A stretch of DNA of 64,000 nucleotides, from positions 1 to 64,000 of the forward strand of contig JADJNA010000010.1 of assembly GCA_016709305.1 (NCBI GenBank), read 5' to 3'. The notes beneath the pieces are model-generated. The model saw only the letters and a program-made list of their open reading frames with translations. It was not told the DNA's origin and made no database searches. Numbering within the stretch: position 1 is the first letter of the stretch; the number at the start of each line of letters is the position of its first letter. This document shows positions 17,579-26,727 of this stretch, in pieces. Origin of the DNA: Candidatus Villigracilis saccharophilus. Its GTDB lineage: Bacteria; Chloroflexota; Anaerolineae; Anaerolineales; Villigracilaceae. Made by a program: the position numbers and the translations under genes.

Positions 17579-18976
17579 ATGCTAAAAATCTACAACACCC
17601 TGACCCGCAAGACCGAAGAATTCCAAACCCTAGAGCCGAACCTCGTCAAAATGTACGTATGCGGTGTCACCGTTTACAACGACGCGCATGTCGGCCACGC
17701 CATGTCGGCGCTGGTCTTTGATATCATCCGCCGCTATCTGGAATATCGCGGCTACACCGTCAAACACGTTATGAACTACACCGACGTGGACGACAAGATC
17801 ATCAACCGCGCCAAACAGCTTAACGAAGACCCTCTCAAACTTTCAGCGCGGTACATCGCAGACTACGCAGCCGACCTCAAGAGTTTAAACGTCCTGCCGG
17901 CCACCTCCAATCCGCAGGTTAGCAAGACCATGCCGCACATCATCAAGTTCATCGAAGGCCTCATCCAAAAAGGACATGCCTACGCCGCAGCCAATGGCGA
18001 TGTGTATTTCAGCGTTACCAGTGACGACGACTATGGCCGTCTCTCAGGCCGCAAATTGGATGACATGCAGGCAGGTTCGCGCATCGAAGTGGAGGAAGCC
18101 AAAACACACCCAATGGACTTCGCCCTCTGGAAGGCCGCAAAGGCAGGTGAAATCTCGTGGGACAGTCCCTGGGGCAAAGGCCGCCCGGGCTGGCACATCG
18201 AATGCTCTGCCATGAACCTTCATCACCTCGGCGAACAAATTGACATCCACGGCGGCGGCAACGACCTGATCTTCCCGCATCATGAGAACGAGATCGCCCA
18301 AAGCGAATGCTACACAGGCAAGGAATTCTCGCGCTACTGGGTGCATAACGGCATGTTACAGCTCGGCGGCGAGAAGATGTCCAAGTCGCTTGGCAACATT
18401 GTCAGCATCAAGGAATTCCTATCCAAACGTGAGGCGGATGTGATGCGCATGTTGGTCTTAAACGGGACATATCGCTCGCCCCTGCTTTTCAATGACGACA
18501 CTCTGGACGCCGCGCAGAAAAATGTTGAGCGCCTCAAGTCCGCCCTGCGGCCTGCCTCTCCCTCCGCCAGCGGACTCAGCCCTGAATCAGTTTCGGCGAT
18601 CACCGCCGCCGCAGAGACCGCCAAAGCGAATTTCATCGAAGCCATGGACAGCGATTTCAACACTGCCGGGGCTGTCGCCGCCTTATTCGAACTCAGCAAG
18701 ATCATCAATAACGCGCGTGATAGCGGAGCAACCGATACACAACTTAAATCTGTACAAGGCATCTTCCGTGAATTAGCCGGCGTGCTTGGACTTAAACTCG
18801 AAGAGAAGCAAGGCTCAGGTGATGCAGACGCATTCATCAACCTGCTGATCGAGGTCCGCGCTGAAGTGCGCAAGCAAAAACTATGGGCACTCTCCGACCA
18901 GATCCGTGACAAGCTCAAGGAACTTAACGTCACCATCGAAGACAGCAAGGATGGCACGACCTGGCGGTATTCATAG
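17579..18976 (+). CDS. cysS: Cysteinyl-tRNA synthetase
   Basis: 465 aa class I aminoacyl-tRNA synthetase. The zinc-cysteine and HIGH-type region is YVCGVTVYNDAHVGHA, followed by MNYTDVDDKII, the Zn-binding GWHIECSAM and HHENEIAQSE, and the KMSKS loop GGEKMSKSLGN. The C-terminal DALR-like anticodon region (DSDFNTAGAVAALFELS) is present. ATG 17579 is chosen over the upstream GTG at 17543 because the family alignment begins MLKIYNTLTRK and AAGGCG precedes it. It charges tRNA-Cys in the cytoplasm. No T-box was recognised in the 160-nt upstream gap. Confidence 0.96.
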   Translation: MLKIYNTLTRKTEEFQTLEPNLVKMYVCGVTVYNDAHVGHAMSALVFDIIRRYLEYRGYTVKHVMNYTDVDDKIINRAKQLNEDPLKLSARYIADYAADLKSLNVLPATSNPQVSKTMPHIIKFIEGLIQKGHAYAAANGDVYFSVTSDDDYGRLSGRKLDDMQAGSRIEVEEAKTHPMDFALWKAAKAGEISWDSPWGKGRPGWHIECSAMNLHHLGEQIDIHGGGNDLIFPHHENEIAQSECYTGKEFSRYWVHNGMLQLGGEKMSKSLGNIVSIKEFLSKREADVMRMLVLNGTYRSPLLFNDDTLDAAQKNVERLKSALRPASPSASGLSPESVSAITAAAETAKANFIEAMDSDFNTAGAVAALFELSKIINNARDSGATDTQLKSVQGIFRELAGVLGLKLEEKQGSGDADAFINLLIEVRAEVRKQKLWALSDQIRDKLKELNVTIEDSKDGTTWRYS

Positions 18977-19047
18977 CTTTTGCTGGGTTAAACAGATCAA
19001 GATGACAGCGCCTTTGAGATGGCCGTTACTTTGTTACTTTTAATAAC

Positions 19048-19076
19048 TTGAAATTCAAATATAAAAGTTATAGAAT
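19048..19076 (+). promoter_or_regulatory. Sigma-70-type promoter of the ncRNA gene
   Basis: TTGAAA (19048-19053), 17-bp spacer, TAGAAT (19071-19076); predicted start about 19082, at the 5' arm of the RNA's closing stem. Confidence 0.75.
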
Positions 19077-19081
19077 AAAGT

Positions 19082-19228
19082 TGGATGGCGTCACAAATCC
19101 TGGCGGCTCCAGTCATTCATAGAGTGACTTTTCTGTTCTCATTTGAGAACAATATTTCTGAGATTTGACCAGGTGCGCCATCCAGAAAAACTCGCCCGCA
19201 AAGGAAAACTTTGGGCGAGTTTTTTTTC
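19082..19228 (+). ncRNA. Candidate stand-alone structured small RNA
   Basis: Between the convergent cysS and dnaE genes lies a complete RNA transcription unit. A consensus promoter places the 5' end at a closing stem GGATGGCG (19083-19090) with CGCCATCC (19176-19183), extended across an internal loop by CCTGG (19099-19103) with CCAGG (19169-19173). Inside are hairpins AGTCA/TGACT (19111-19129) and GTTCTC-ATTT-GAGAAC (19135-19150). A strong intrinsic terminator follows at 19190-19227. Mature length is about 100-147 nt. It lacks the GGAA/AGCAGCC loop of SRP RNA, and the central-bubble layout of 6S RNA is not evident. No downstream gene lies on this strand, so it is not a riboswitch. Identity unknown. 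Confidence 0.65.
19190..19227. terminator. Strong intrinsic terminator after the ncRNA; may also serve dnaE
   Basis: ACTCGCCC (19190-19197) pairs with GGGCGAGT (19213-19220), followed by eight T; preceded by A residues, so it can work on both strands. Confidence 0.85.
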
Positions 19229-19291
19229 TGAAACACCGTTGCACACGGTTAATAAAGTGTTGAATTTTGTATGGTGCGGGAACTTTCGTTG

Positions 19292-22200
19292 CTACTGAAA
19301 TGTGATCTCTTCCACATGCCAGGCTTCCTCACCCAGCAATTTTTGCAGGCGCGAGAACAACTCCGGACTGACGCGCGTGGTCTCGCTGGGGAAATCGATC
19401 AAATGGCTTTTGCCGTTCTCAAATATTTGGAACGAGAATTTATCCCTGCCGTGGAAGGAGATCAGCGTGCCATGCAGTGTTTTAATGCGGCGTTTGTCGC
19501 GCTCCCTGTCCGCTGATTGGCGCAAAATGACCGTGATCTGCTTCGGCGGGTGGGCAGCCTCTTCTTTTGCGAGCGGGACATATAACGAGGGTACTTGTGT
19601 AAATGCCAAGACCTCGGCAAGCGACTGGGGCTGAATCTCAGGGACAGCGTCCACCAAAACCGGCGCAACTACTACGCGCGGCGGAGTGATGGGCTCGTCC
19701 TTCTTGAATTTCGGCGCAGGCTTGGACGCCATGGCTGCCTCATCAAAGGACGGCTGCCATTCCATATCCCAGCCGTCGGGGAAGTTATCTGGCGGCGGAG
19801 GCATGTCATCGCCCTCTTTGTTATCTCCGAATTCCCCAGGATTTTTTGGGGATAGTATTGGGGCGTACACTGGAACGGATTCAGCAGCAACGTGCAGTTT
19901 GTTGACAGGCTGATCTACTGCAGCTGCGGGCTTCGATGGATTTTGTTTCGAGGGCTGGCTTGTCTTTTGGGCAGGAGCAGTTGATTTGTAATGAAGAGGC
20001 GCGGGCTCGGCATAGGGGGCAGGCGGCATCTCCGGCAGTTCATCCACAACCGCCGAAGTGATCTTAATTTCAGTCCTGATCTCATCCACAAGGATCTTGG
20101 GCGGCGGGTTGCCGTTATCCACCTTGCCTTCCACGATCACGATCTGACCTATGCTGAGTATGTCGCGGAACTTTTCCCACGTCTTCGGAAAAAGCACAAG
20201 TTCAATATTTCCCTGAATATCTTCGATGGTGACAAATCCCATCGGCTTGCCCGTTTTCGTTGTGTACGGGCGGACAACCGTGATGAGCCCCGCGACACGG
20301 ACCTTCTCTTCATGGTTGGCTTCGGGCAGCTGCGCTGAAAAATAGCTGACGATCTGTGCAAGGGTGGATTGATATTCGTTAAGCGGGTGATCGGTGATGT
20401 ACAAGCCGATAAGCTCGCGCTCCCAGTTGAGCATCTCGCGCTTGTCCACGTTCTTCACTTCGGGCAGGTGGATTTCCTCCACGATGCCGGTAGCCGCGCC
20501 AAAGAGACTCATTTGCCCTGCGTCTGCCGCGCGGAAATGATTGGCGCTGATGGCGATAATGCGGTCCAGCGAAGCGAGCATGGCCGGGCGGTTGCCAAAT
20601 TGATCGAGCGCGCCGACCTTGATCAGGCACTCAAGCGAACGTTTGCCGACGGTGCGCAGGTCCACGCGGCGCGCGAAATCGTTGAGGTCGATGAACTTAC
20701 TTTCCTTGCGGGCTTCGATGATCGCTTCCACAGCGCCTTGATTAACATTCTTGATCGCGCCCAAACCAAAGCGGATGGATGGTTTGCCATCCACATCTTC
20801 GATCTGAAAATCCCAGCCTGAGGCGGCAACATCTGGAGCCAGGACTGGCACGCCCATATTGCGCGCATCTGCCACATAAAAGGCAACCTTTTCGGTGATG
20901 CCCGCGTTGGCGGAAAGCAAAGCCGTCATGTACTCGGCGGTATATGTTGATTTTAGATATGCGGTTTGAACAGCGATCACACCGTAATCAGCCGCGTGGG
21001 ATTTGTTGAAGCCGTAACGTGCGAATTCCTCCCAATCCATGTAGATCGCGTCGGCGATGGATTGGTCCATGCCTTTTTCAACCGCACCCTTTACGAACTT
21101 GGCGCGATGCTTGTCAATATCTTCTTTTTTCTTTTTGGAGATCGCCTTGCGCAGCTCATCTGATTCAGATGGTGTGTAGCCCGCGAGCTCCACGGCGGCG
21201 CGCATGAGCTGTTCCTGATAGACAGGAATGCCGAAGGTGTCTTTGAAAATCGGCTCCATAGCAGGGTGACGATATTCCACTTCCGATTCGCCGTGCATGC
21301 GCGAGATGTAATCGGGGATGAACGCCATCGGACCCGGGCGGTACAACGCCACCATCGCGATGATGTTATCGAGATTCTTGGGCTTCATCTGTACAAGATA
21401 ACGGGTCATGCCGCTATTATGAACAACAAATCCGTTGGCGACAAAATTATTGCCTGGCGCTTGCATTTGCAAATCGTAGGTAGCCTCTTCACCAATGTAT
21501 TCAATATTCTTTATTTTTACCCATTCGCTGTTTTGTGGGAATTGCGGGCATTCCCATTTGACAAGACTGGCGTACTTAACTTGAAATTCGGCAAATAGAG
21601 TCTTGTCTATTACAACTAAATTGCATTCAGGATATTGCTGTTGGAAGAGTTCAATTTTTTCCGCGCTGGCGTTATCCATCCAGCCTTTAATTTCATACCA
21701 TGTATTTTGTTCGGACACAAAGAAATCAGGGGTATAAGTCAGTTTCCGTCCATCTTTTCTCACTAACTCAAAGGTTCGCGGCTCATACTGATATTTCCAC
21801 TCTAAATAAAGAAAAACGCGTGCCATATCCGCTTCCCATGAAGATCGAACATAATGCCCCAAATCTTCGCGATAGCCAGATTTTGTGTATGTCTTTGTCT
21901 CTTTCGGAAGACGCCCATACATTGGGTTGTTTGTTCCTGAGAATCGTGCGGAAAGTTTTGCACGAATTTCAGCGGCTCGTCCTATGCCATGGCGGGATTC
22001 CAGAGTCACGCCTTTTTGACCCTTGTTATAAATGCTTAGGTTCTTGATCCAAAGAGTATCTTTTGCGGTTTCAGCAGTAAGTCCTTTATTCCAAGGAATA
22101 TTTCCCATCCTGCTTTGCGAAATCCGTTCCTGTACTTCAGGACGGCTTGGGTTGGAGGAGATGTGAGCCGAGCAGCTTTTGCATCGTTGTGATTTTCCTC

Positions 22201-24406
22201 CGACACTTTTCATGGGGGTTTCGCAATCAATGCAAAGCCTACCAGAACGGCTGGTATTACTTTTGAATAGCAGGGCATCGGTTTCAGGGTTTAATTCACC
22301 TAAAGTGACCCATCCTCGTTGTGTGAAAAAATGATGATCGGCAGTCGCCTTAATCCAGCAGTTGTTATTTGCGCTAAGGCGATAGACAGGTTTTACACCA
22401 CTGTAAACAACCTTATTAATAACATTTAGATTAAAACGGCCCTCATCTACATAACAAGAATTTGTGCGAAGAAGTTCTCGTCCGCCAAGTATGCCCGCTT
22501 TTTCGCGCTCCTTGAAATCTTCATATAACTCTTTAATAGTGCGATGACCGATATAACTGTCACCGCTCAAGCAGCCTTCCACCTGGAAGACACCGGCAGT
22601 ATTGCCATTACCCATAATTTCAAATGACCTGGGATCATCAATTGGGATATTGTTCAGGTCAAGTTTGATGCCGTGACGTTTTTCGATCATGTCACAGGCA
22701 CGCGCCATCACGGTTAATGTGATCAGACCGAGGAAGTCCACCTTCAACATGCCCAATGAATCTAGGATGCCCATTTCGAACTGGGTCACCGATTTGATGG
22801 GTGTCTCTTCTGAATTGGAAGTTGGGCGGTGAAGCGGCAGATAATCCATAATTGGTTTATCTGAGATCACCACGCCCGCCGCATGTGTGCCCGCGTTGCG
22901 GACAGTCCCTTCCATGCGCGCGGCAATATCAATTACTTCGCGCAAGTGCGGCTGGCTGTCGTAGATCTTTTTGAAGTCGGCAACTTCCATGGCGTCCTTC
23001 ATGGTGGTGGCACGACCTGAAACGAAAGGCACTAGTTTGGCGACCTTGTCAATTTCGGGCAAGGGGATTTCCATTACACGCGCCACGTCACGCAGGGCGG
23101 CTTTTGAGCCCATGGTGCCGAAGGTGATGATCTGCGCGACCTTGTCCGAACCGTATTTGTTCGAGCAATACTCGAGCATTTCAGAGCGGCGGTCATCGCG
23201 GAAGTCGAGATCGATATCGGGCATCGAGATACGCCCGGGATTTAAAAAACGTTCAAAGATGAGGGCATGTTCAAGCGGGTCGACTCTGGTGATGTCGAGT
23301 GTGTAGGCGATGATCGAGCCTGCCGCAGAACCGCGCGCGTTGTACCAGATCCCATTTTCACGGGCGAAGCGGCACAGATCCCACACGATCAGGAAGTACG
23401 CGTCAAATCCCATGGTGTGTACGACGCTTAATTCATATTCGAGTCTTTCCTGTACCTTTTGACTGGCGGCGTCATCCTTGAATTTGATCTGCGCTCCCTG
23501 CTGGCAGAGCGCGCGCAAATACGTCTCCGGCGTATATCCCTCCGGGACATTGAACTCCGGCAGGTGATAGCCTTTAAAGTCCAAATTCACATTACAGCGT
23601 TCAGCAATGAGCAGGGTATTGCTTAATGCATCCGGAACTTCCGAGAAGATCTTGCTCATTTCCAAAGGCGAGCGCAGATAATAAGAGTCGTCGCTCATCT
23701 TCATGCGGTCGGGGTCGTTGAGCGTGGAGTTGGTCTGGATCGCGAGCAGAATATCCTGCAAGCGCGCATCCGCCTGGTTGACGTAATGCACGTCGTTGGT
23801 GGCGATATATCGCGCTTCGTAGCGCGCGCCCAGGCTCAACAACTTTTTATTCAAATCGGTGATCTCTTTGATGTTGTGCTGCTGCAATTCAACAAAGAAA
23901 CGGTCGCGGCCAAAGACCTCTGAATACCAGTCCCATTTTCTGACGGCTTCATCGGGGTTTTCGTTCAACAGCGCGCGCGGAATTTCCGCCGACATACAAC
24001 CCGAAGTGCAGATCAATCCCTCCGCATGGGCGGCGAGGAATTCATGGTCAATACGCGGATAATAATAGAAGCCTTCCATCTGCGCCGCAGAGGCGATCTG
24101 TAAAAGGTTTCTGTAGCCGGTTTCATTCTCCGCAAGCAAAAGCAGGTGCGTGGACGAACGATCAAGCTTTGAATCCTTGTCCTTCATCGTGCGTGCGGCC
24201 ATATAGGCTTCGAGTCCGATGATCGGCTTGATATTCTCCGCTTTTGCAGCTTTGTAAAAATCGATCACCCCGAACATCGTGCCGTGGTCGGTGATGGCAA
24301 CGTGTTCCATATTCAGCTCTTTAACGCGTTTAACCAGCTTCTTGATATTCGAGAAGCCGTCGAGTAAAGAGTATTCGGTATGGACGTGTAGGTGGGCGAA
24401 GGACAT
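19292..24406 (-). CDS. dnaE: DNA polymerase III subunit alpha, intein-containing precursor
   Basis: 1704 aa precursor; 1318 aa after removal of a 386-residue intein. Residues 1-200 are the PHP domain (HLHVHTEYSLLDG). The palm carries catalytic Asp in PDIDLDF (about 396-402) and VDFLG (about 557). The intein occupies 612-997, right after VFQVEG and before SGMTRYL, in one of the most conserved parts of the polymerase. Beyond are fingers, helix-hairpin-helix region, a beta-clamp binding motif QMSLF, an OB-fold (VRVAGLITVVRPYTTK), then a Pro-rich linker of about 100 residues and a small C-terminal domain not found in E. coli DnaE. This is the replicative polymerase. A -10 box (TATAAT on the minus strand, 24498-24503) lies 90 nt upstream. 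Confidence 0.96.
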   Translation of the reverse strand: MSFAHLHVHTEYSLLDGFSNIKKLVKRVKELNMEHVAITDHGTMFGVIDFYKAAKAENIKPIIGLEAYMAARTMKDKDSKLDRSSTHLLLLAENETGYRNLLQIASAAQMEGFYYYPRIDHEFLAAHAEGLICTSGCMSAEIPRALLNENPDEAVRKWDWYSEVFGRDRFFVELQQHNIKEITDLNKKLLSLGARYEARYIATNDVHYVNQADARLQDILLAIQTNSTLNDPDRMKMSDDSYYLRSPLEMSKIFSEVPDALSNTLLIAERCNVNLDFKGYHLPEFNVPEGYTPETYLRALCQQGAQIKFKDDAASQKVQERLEYELSVVHTMGFDAYFLIVWDLCRFARENGIWYNARGSAAGSIIAYTLDITRVDPLEHALIFERFLNPGRISMPDIDLDFRDDRRSEMLEYCSNKYGSDKVAQIITFGTMGSKAALRDVARVMEIPLPEIDKVAKLVPFVSGRATTMKDAMEVADFKKIYDSQPHLREVIDIAARMEGTVRNAGTHAAGVVISDKPIMDYLPLHRPTSNSEETPIKSVTQFEMGILDSLGMLKVDFLGLITLTVMARACDMIEKRHGIKLDLNNIPIDDPRSFEIMGNGNTAGVFQVEGCLSGDSYIGHRTIKELYEDFKEREKAGILGGRELLRTNSCYVDEGRFNLNVINKVVYSGVKPVYRLSANNNCWIKATADHHFFTQRGWVTLGELNPETDALLFKSNTSRSGRLCIDCETPMKSVGGKSQRCKSCSAHISSNPSRPEVQERISQSRMGNIPWNKGLTAETAKDTLWIKNLSIYNKGQKGVTLESRHGIGRAAEIRAKLSARFSGTNNPMYGRLPKETKTYTKSGYREDLGHYVRSSWEADMARVFLYLEWKYQYEPRTFELVRKDGRKLTYTPDFFVSEQNTWYEIKGWMDNASAEKIELFQQQYPECNLVVIDKTLFAEFQVKYASLVKWECPQFPQNSEWVKIKNIEYIGEEATYDLQMQAPGNNFVANGFVVHNSGMTRYLVQMKPKNLDNIIAMVALYRPGPMAFIPDYISRMHGESEVEYRHPAMEPIFKDTFGIPVYQEQLMRAAVELAGYTPSESDELRKAISKKKKEDIDKHRAKFVKGAVEKGMDQSIADAIYMDWEEFARYGFNKSHAADYGVIAVQTAYLKSTYTAEYMTALLSANAGITEKVAFYVADARNMGVPVLAPDVAASGWDFQIEDVDGKPSIRFGLGAIKNVNQGAVEAIIEARKESKFIDLNDFARRVDLRTVGKRSLECLIKVGALDQFGNRPAMLASLDRIIAISANHFRAADAGQMSLFGAATGIVEEIHLPEVKNVDKREMLNWERELIGLYITDHPLNEYQSTLAQIVSYFSAQLPEANHEEKVRVAGLITVVRPYTTKTGKPMGFVTIEDIQGNIELVLFPKTWEKFRDILSIGQIVIVEGKVDNGNPPPKILVDEIRTEIKITSAVVDELPEMPPAPYAEPAPLHYKSTAPAQKTSQPSKQNPSKPAAAVDQPVNKLHVAAESVPVYAPILSPKNPGEFGDNKEGDDMPPPPDNFPDGWDMEWQPSFDEAAMASKPAPKFKKDEPITPPRVVVAPVLVDAVPEIQPQSLAEVLAFTQVPSLYVPLAKEEAAHPPKQITVILRQSADRERDKRRIKTLHGTLISFHGRDKFSFQIFENGKSHLIDFPSETTRVSPELFSRLQKLLGEEAWHVEEITFQ
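21416..22573 (-). other. DnaE intein with zinc finger, NUMOD3-like motifs and PD-(D/E)XK-type homing endonuclease
   Basis: 386 codons, precursor residues 612-997. Splicing residues are complete: Cys1, block B TADHH, and C-terminal VVHN followed by Ser+1. Between the Hint halves is an endonuclease insert: a four-Cys zinc finger (C725, C728, C742, C745), two NUMOD3-like basic motifs (GNIPWNKGL and SGTNNPMYGR), then RSSWEADMARVF, TPDFF (P893, D894) and YEIKGW (E905, K907), a PD...ExK active site. This nuclease class is less usual in inteins than LAGLIDADG or HNH. Excision should restore a normal DnaE junction G-S. All key residues look intact, so both splicing and homing may be active. Confidence 0.9.
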
Positions 24407-24497
24407 GATTTGGGGTCCGCTGGTCTATTGGTCGTTAGTCGGCAAATCGGCCAGCCCAACTTTCATACAAAAGATAAGGGACTAACCGACAAAAAGC

Positions 24498-24503
24498 ATT
24501 ATA
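24498..24503 (-). promoter_or_regulatory. -10 element upstream of dnaE
   Basis: Reads TATAAT on the minus strand, about 90 nt before the dnaE start. The implied 5' leader contains a GTTAGTC/GACTAAC inverted repeat (24431-24487 region). No good -35 was identified. Confidence 0.45.
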
Positions 24504-24559
24504 GCACGCATGTTCAACAATGAACTCTACGATAGGCGGTAAAAAAACGTCAATGGATT

Positions 24560-26716
24560 TTATCTTTCTTCGCACAAATAACACAACCGCAAGATCCGGA
24601 GCTCGTCATAGTTCACTGTGCCGTTGAATTTATCATAGACAGGTTTGAGCATATCCGAACCGGTTTGGTCGAAAGCTTTGAAAACAGCCATTTGCTGGTC
24701 AGGTGAGAGATTCGAAAGCGAGATCAGATCCTCTGCAGAACGCAATGGATTCCCCGCTTGAATAAACCGCGCCAGATGATTCAAGATCGTATCCGCAGAC
24801 ACGCCGTAACGCGCTATTAAATTCTCAAGGCTCTCGCCCGAGTTATACGCCTCCCCTACCTCCATATATCTTCGTCCAGAGTCGCTCTTCTCGCGCATCG
24901 GCGCTTTAAATTTTTCATCGATCTTGTTCGACCTGCAATATTCCTTGATGATCACAAGAAATTCATTTCCAAACCTTTCGTTCTTCACTTTTCCCACGCC
25001 GCTGATGTTCAGCAGGCTTTCGCGTGACTGCGGGAAATACCCGGCCATCTCCACCAATGTCTTATCCGAGAAGATCACATACGGCGGAACGCCCGCTTCG
25101 TCTGCCAGTTCTTTTCTTTTATTTCGAAGCAGGCTGAACAGCGACCTGTCGTATTCGAACTCGGAAGATTTGACCCTGGCTCCGCGTTCCTTCTTCTGCG
25201 CTTCATTGATCTGACCCCGTACCTGTTCCCGTGATTTGAGCATATCCAGACCTTTGGCAGTGACCGACAACACGCGATAGGCAGGCTCTTGACTCAGCAG
25301 GCCTTTCTCCACCAATTGGCGCGAGATGTGCATCCACTGGCTTTTGGTTAATTCCTTTCCAATTCCATACGTGGACAGTTCATGATGATTGTATTTCTGA
25401 ACCTTTTCATTTTCCGAGCCGAGCAAAATATCCACCACATGCGCCGCGCCGAATCTTTCTCCGCTGCGTTTGACGCACGAGAGAAACTTCTGTGCCGGGA
25501 TGGTGATGTCGGCGAGGTCACTTTCTTCCGCGCCGCAGTTATCGCAGTTACCGCAATTATCCTGTGCATATGTATCGCCAAAATAAGAAAGCAATGGCTT
25601 GCGGCGGCAGGAACTTCCCTCTGCGTATCGTGTCATCGCGTCCAAATGTTGATAGGATGCGCTGCGCTCAGGGTCTTCTTTTTGGTCAATAAAATATCTG
25701 ATCTTGCTTGCGTCGCCATAGCTGTACAACAATAAACAATGCGCAGGCAAGCCGTCACGTCCGGCGCGCCCGATCTCCTGATAATAATTTTCGATACTTT
25801 TTGGCAGGTCAAAATGGATCACGAAGCGCACATTCGGTTTGTTGATGCCCATACCGAAGGCGATCGTCGCCACAATGATCTGGACATCATCGCGGATGAA
25901 GGCTTCCTGATTCCTCCTGCGGTCCACATCTTCAAGCCCCGCATGATACGGGCGGACAGAATATTTATAGCGCGCCAGGGTCGCGGCGAGTTCATCCACT
26001 TGTTTACGCGAGAAGCAATAAATAATGCCCGATTGGTCTTTGAAGTTCTCGAGGAACTTTAATGTCTGCGCAATGGGGTCGCGCTTGGGCAGCACTTCAA
26101 TGAACAGATTTTCCCTGTTGAACGAAGCGAGAAATTCATTGGATTGCGTAAACCCCAGCGAAGACATAATATCCGCGCGGACTCTTGGGGTGGCGGTGGC
26201 GGTCAACGCCATGCACACCGCCGACGGGAACTTGCGGCGCACATCCACCAGCTGGCGATACTCGGGGCGGAAGTCGTGTCCCCACTCTGAGATGCAGTGC
26301 GCCTCGTCGATGGCAAGCAGGTCAAGTTTCAGCGAGGAAAGAAGCGAATAGATCCTGGGAGTCAGTAATGTCTCAGGCGCCACGTAAAGCAGTTTGGCGC
26401 GTCCGCTTTTCACAGCGTCCATATTCTCCTGATATTCTTCGGGAGACAGAGAGCTATTCAAAAAGACAGCAGAGACGCCCAGCGCATGCAGCTGCTCGAC
26501 CTGATCTTTCATCAACGCGATCAGCGGCGAGACGACGACTGTCAGGCCGCCGAACATGAGCGCGGGCACCTGATAGGTGAGCGATTTACCGCCGCCAGTG
26601 GGCATGATGACCAGCGTATCGCGCCGCGCCTGCACATTGGCAATGATCTCGCGCTGAAGAGGTTTAAATGTGTCGTATCCAAATGTGGATTTAAGAATCG
26701 CTTCAGGGGTCGGCAT
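24560..26716 (-). CDS. recQ: ATP-dependent DNA helicase RecQ
   Basis: 718 aa superfamily 2, 3'-5' DNA helicase for recombination and replication repair. Motif 0/Q region (FGYDTFKPLQREII), Walker A MPTGGGKSLTY, DEAH-type IDEAHCISEWGHDFRPEY, SAT motif LTATATPRV, motif VI QEIGRAGRDG. A zinc site (CRRKP...CGNCDNC), RQC winged helix and an HRDC domain (LRNKRKELADEAGVPPY) follow, and a C-terminal helix-turn-helix domain of about 110 residues ends the protein. ATG 26716 is chosen because AGGGAAGG, overlapping the stop of the upstream kinase gene, sits at the right distance; the earlier in-frame start at 26755 would overlap the kinase gene. Confidence 0.95.
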   Translation of the reverse strand: MPTPEAILKSTFGYDTFKPLQREIIANVQARRDTLVIMPTGGGKSLTYQVPALMFGGLTVVVSPLIALMKDQVEQLHALGVSAVFLNSSLSPEEYQENMDAVKSGRAKLLYVAPETLLTPRIYSLLSSLKLDLLAIDEAHCISEWGHDFRPEYRQLVDVRRKFPSAVCMALTATATPRVRADIMSSLGFTQSNEFLASFNRENLFIEVLPKRDPIAQTLKFLENFKDQSGIIYCFSRKQVDELAATLARYKYSVRPYHAGLEDVDRRRNQEAFIRDDVQIIVATIAFGMGINKPNVRFVIHFDLPKSIENYYQEIGRAGRDGLPAHCLLLYSYGDASKIRYFIDQKEDPERSASYQHLDAMTRYAEGSSCRRKPLLSYFGDTYAQDNCGNCDNCGAEESDLADITIPAQKFLSCVKRSGERFGAAHVVDILLGSENEKVQKYNHHELSTYGIGKELTKSQWMHISRQLVEKGLLSQEPAYRVLSVTAKGLDMLKSREQVRGQINEAQKKERGARVKSSEFEYDRSLFSLLRNKRKELADEAGVPPYVIFSDKTLVEMAGYFPQSRESLLNISGVGKVKNERFGNEFLVIIKEYCRSNKIDEKFKAPMREKSDSGRRYMEVGEAYNSGESLENLIARYGVSADTILNHLARFIQAGNPLRSAEDLISLSNLSPDQQMAVFKAFDQTGSDMLKPVYDKFNGTVNYDELRILRLCYLCEER

Positions 26717-26727
26717 GGTTTGGTTGA

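Noticed and set aside
19082..19228. SRP (4.5S) or 6S RNA identity for the cysS-dnaE RNA
   Set aside because: The GGAA tetraloop and AGCAGCC side of SRP RNA are missing, and the long rod with central bubble of 6S RNA does not fit the short multi-stem fold. A covariance search could overturn this.
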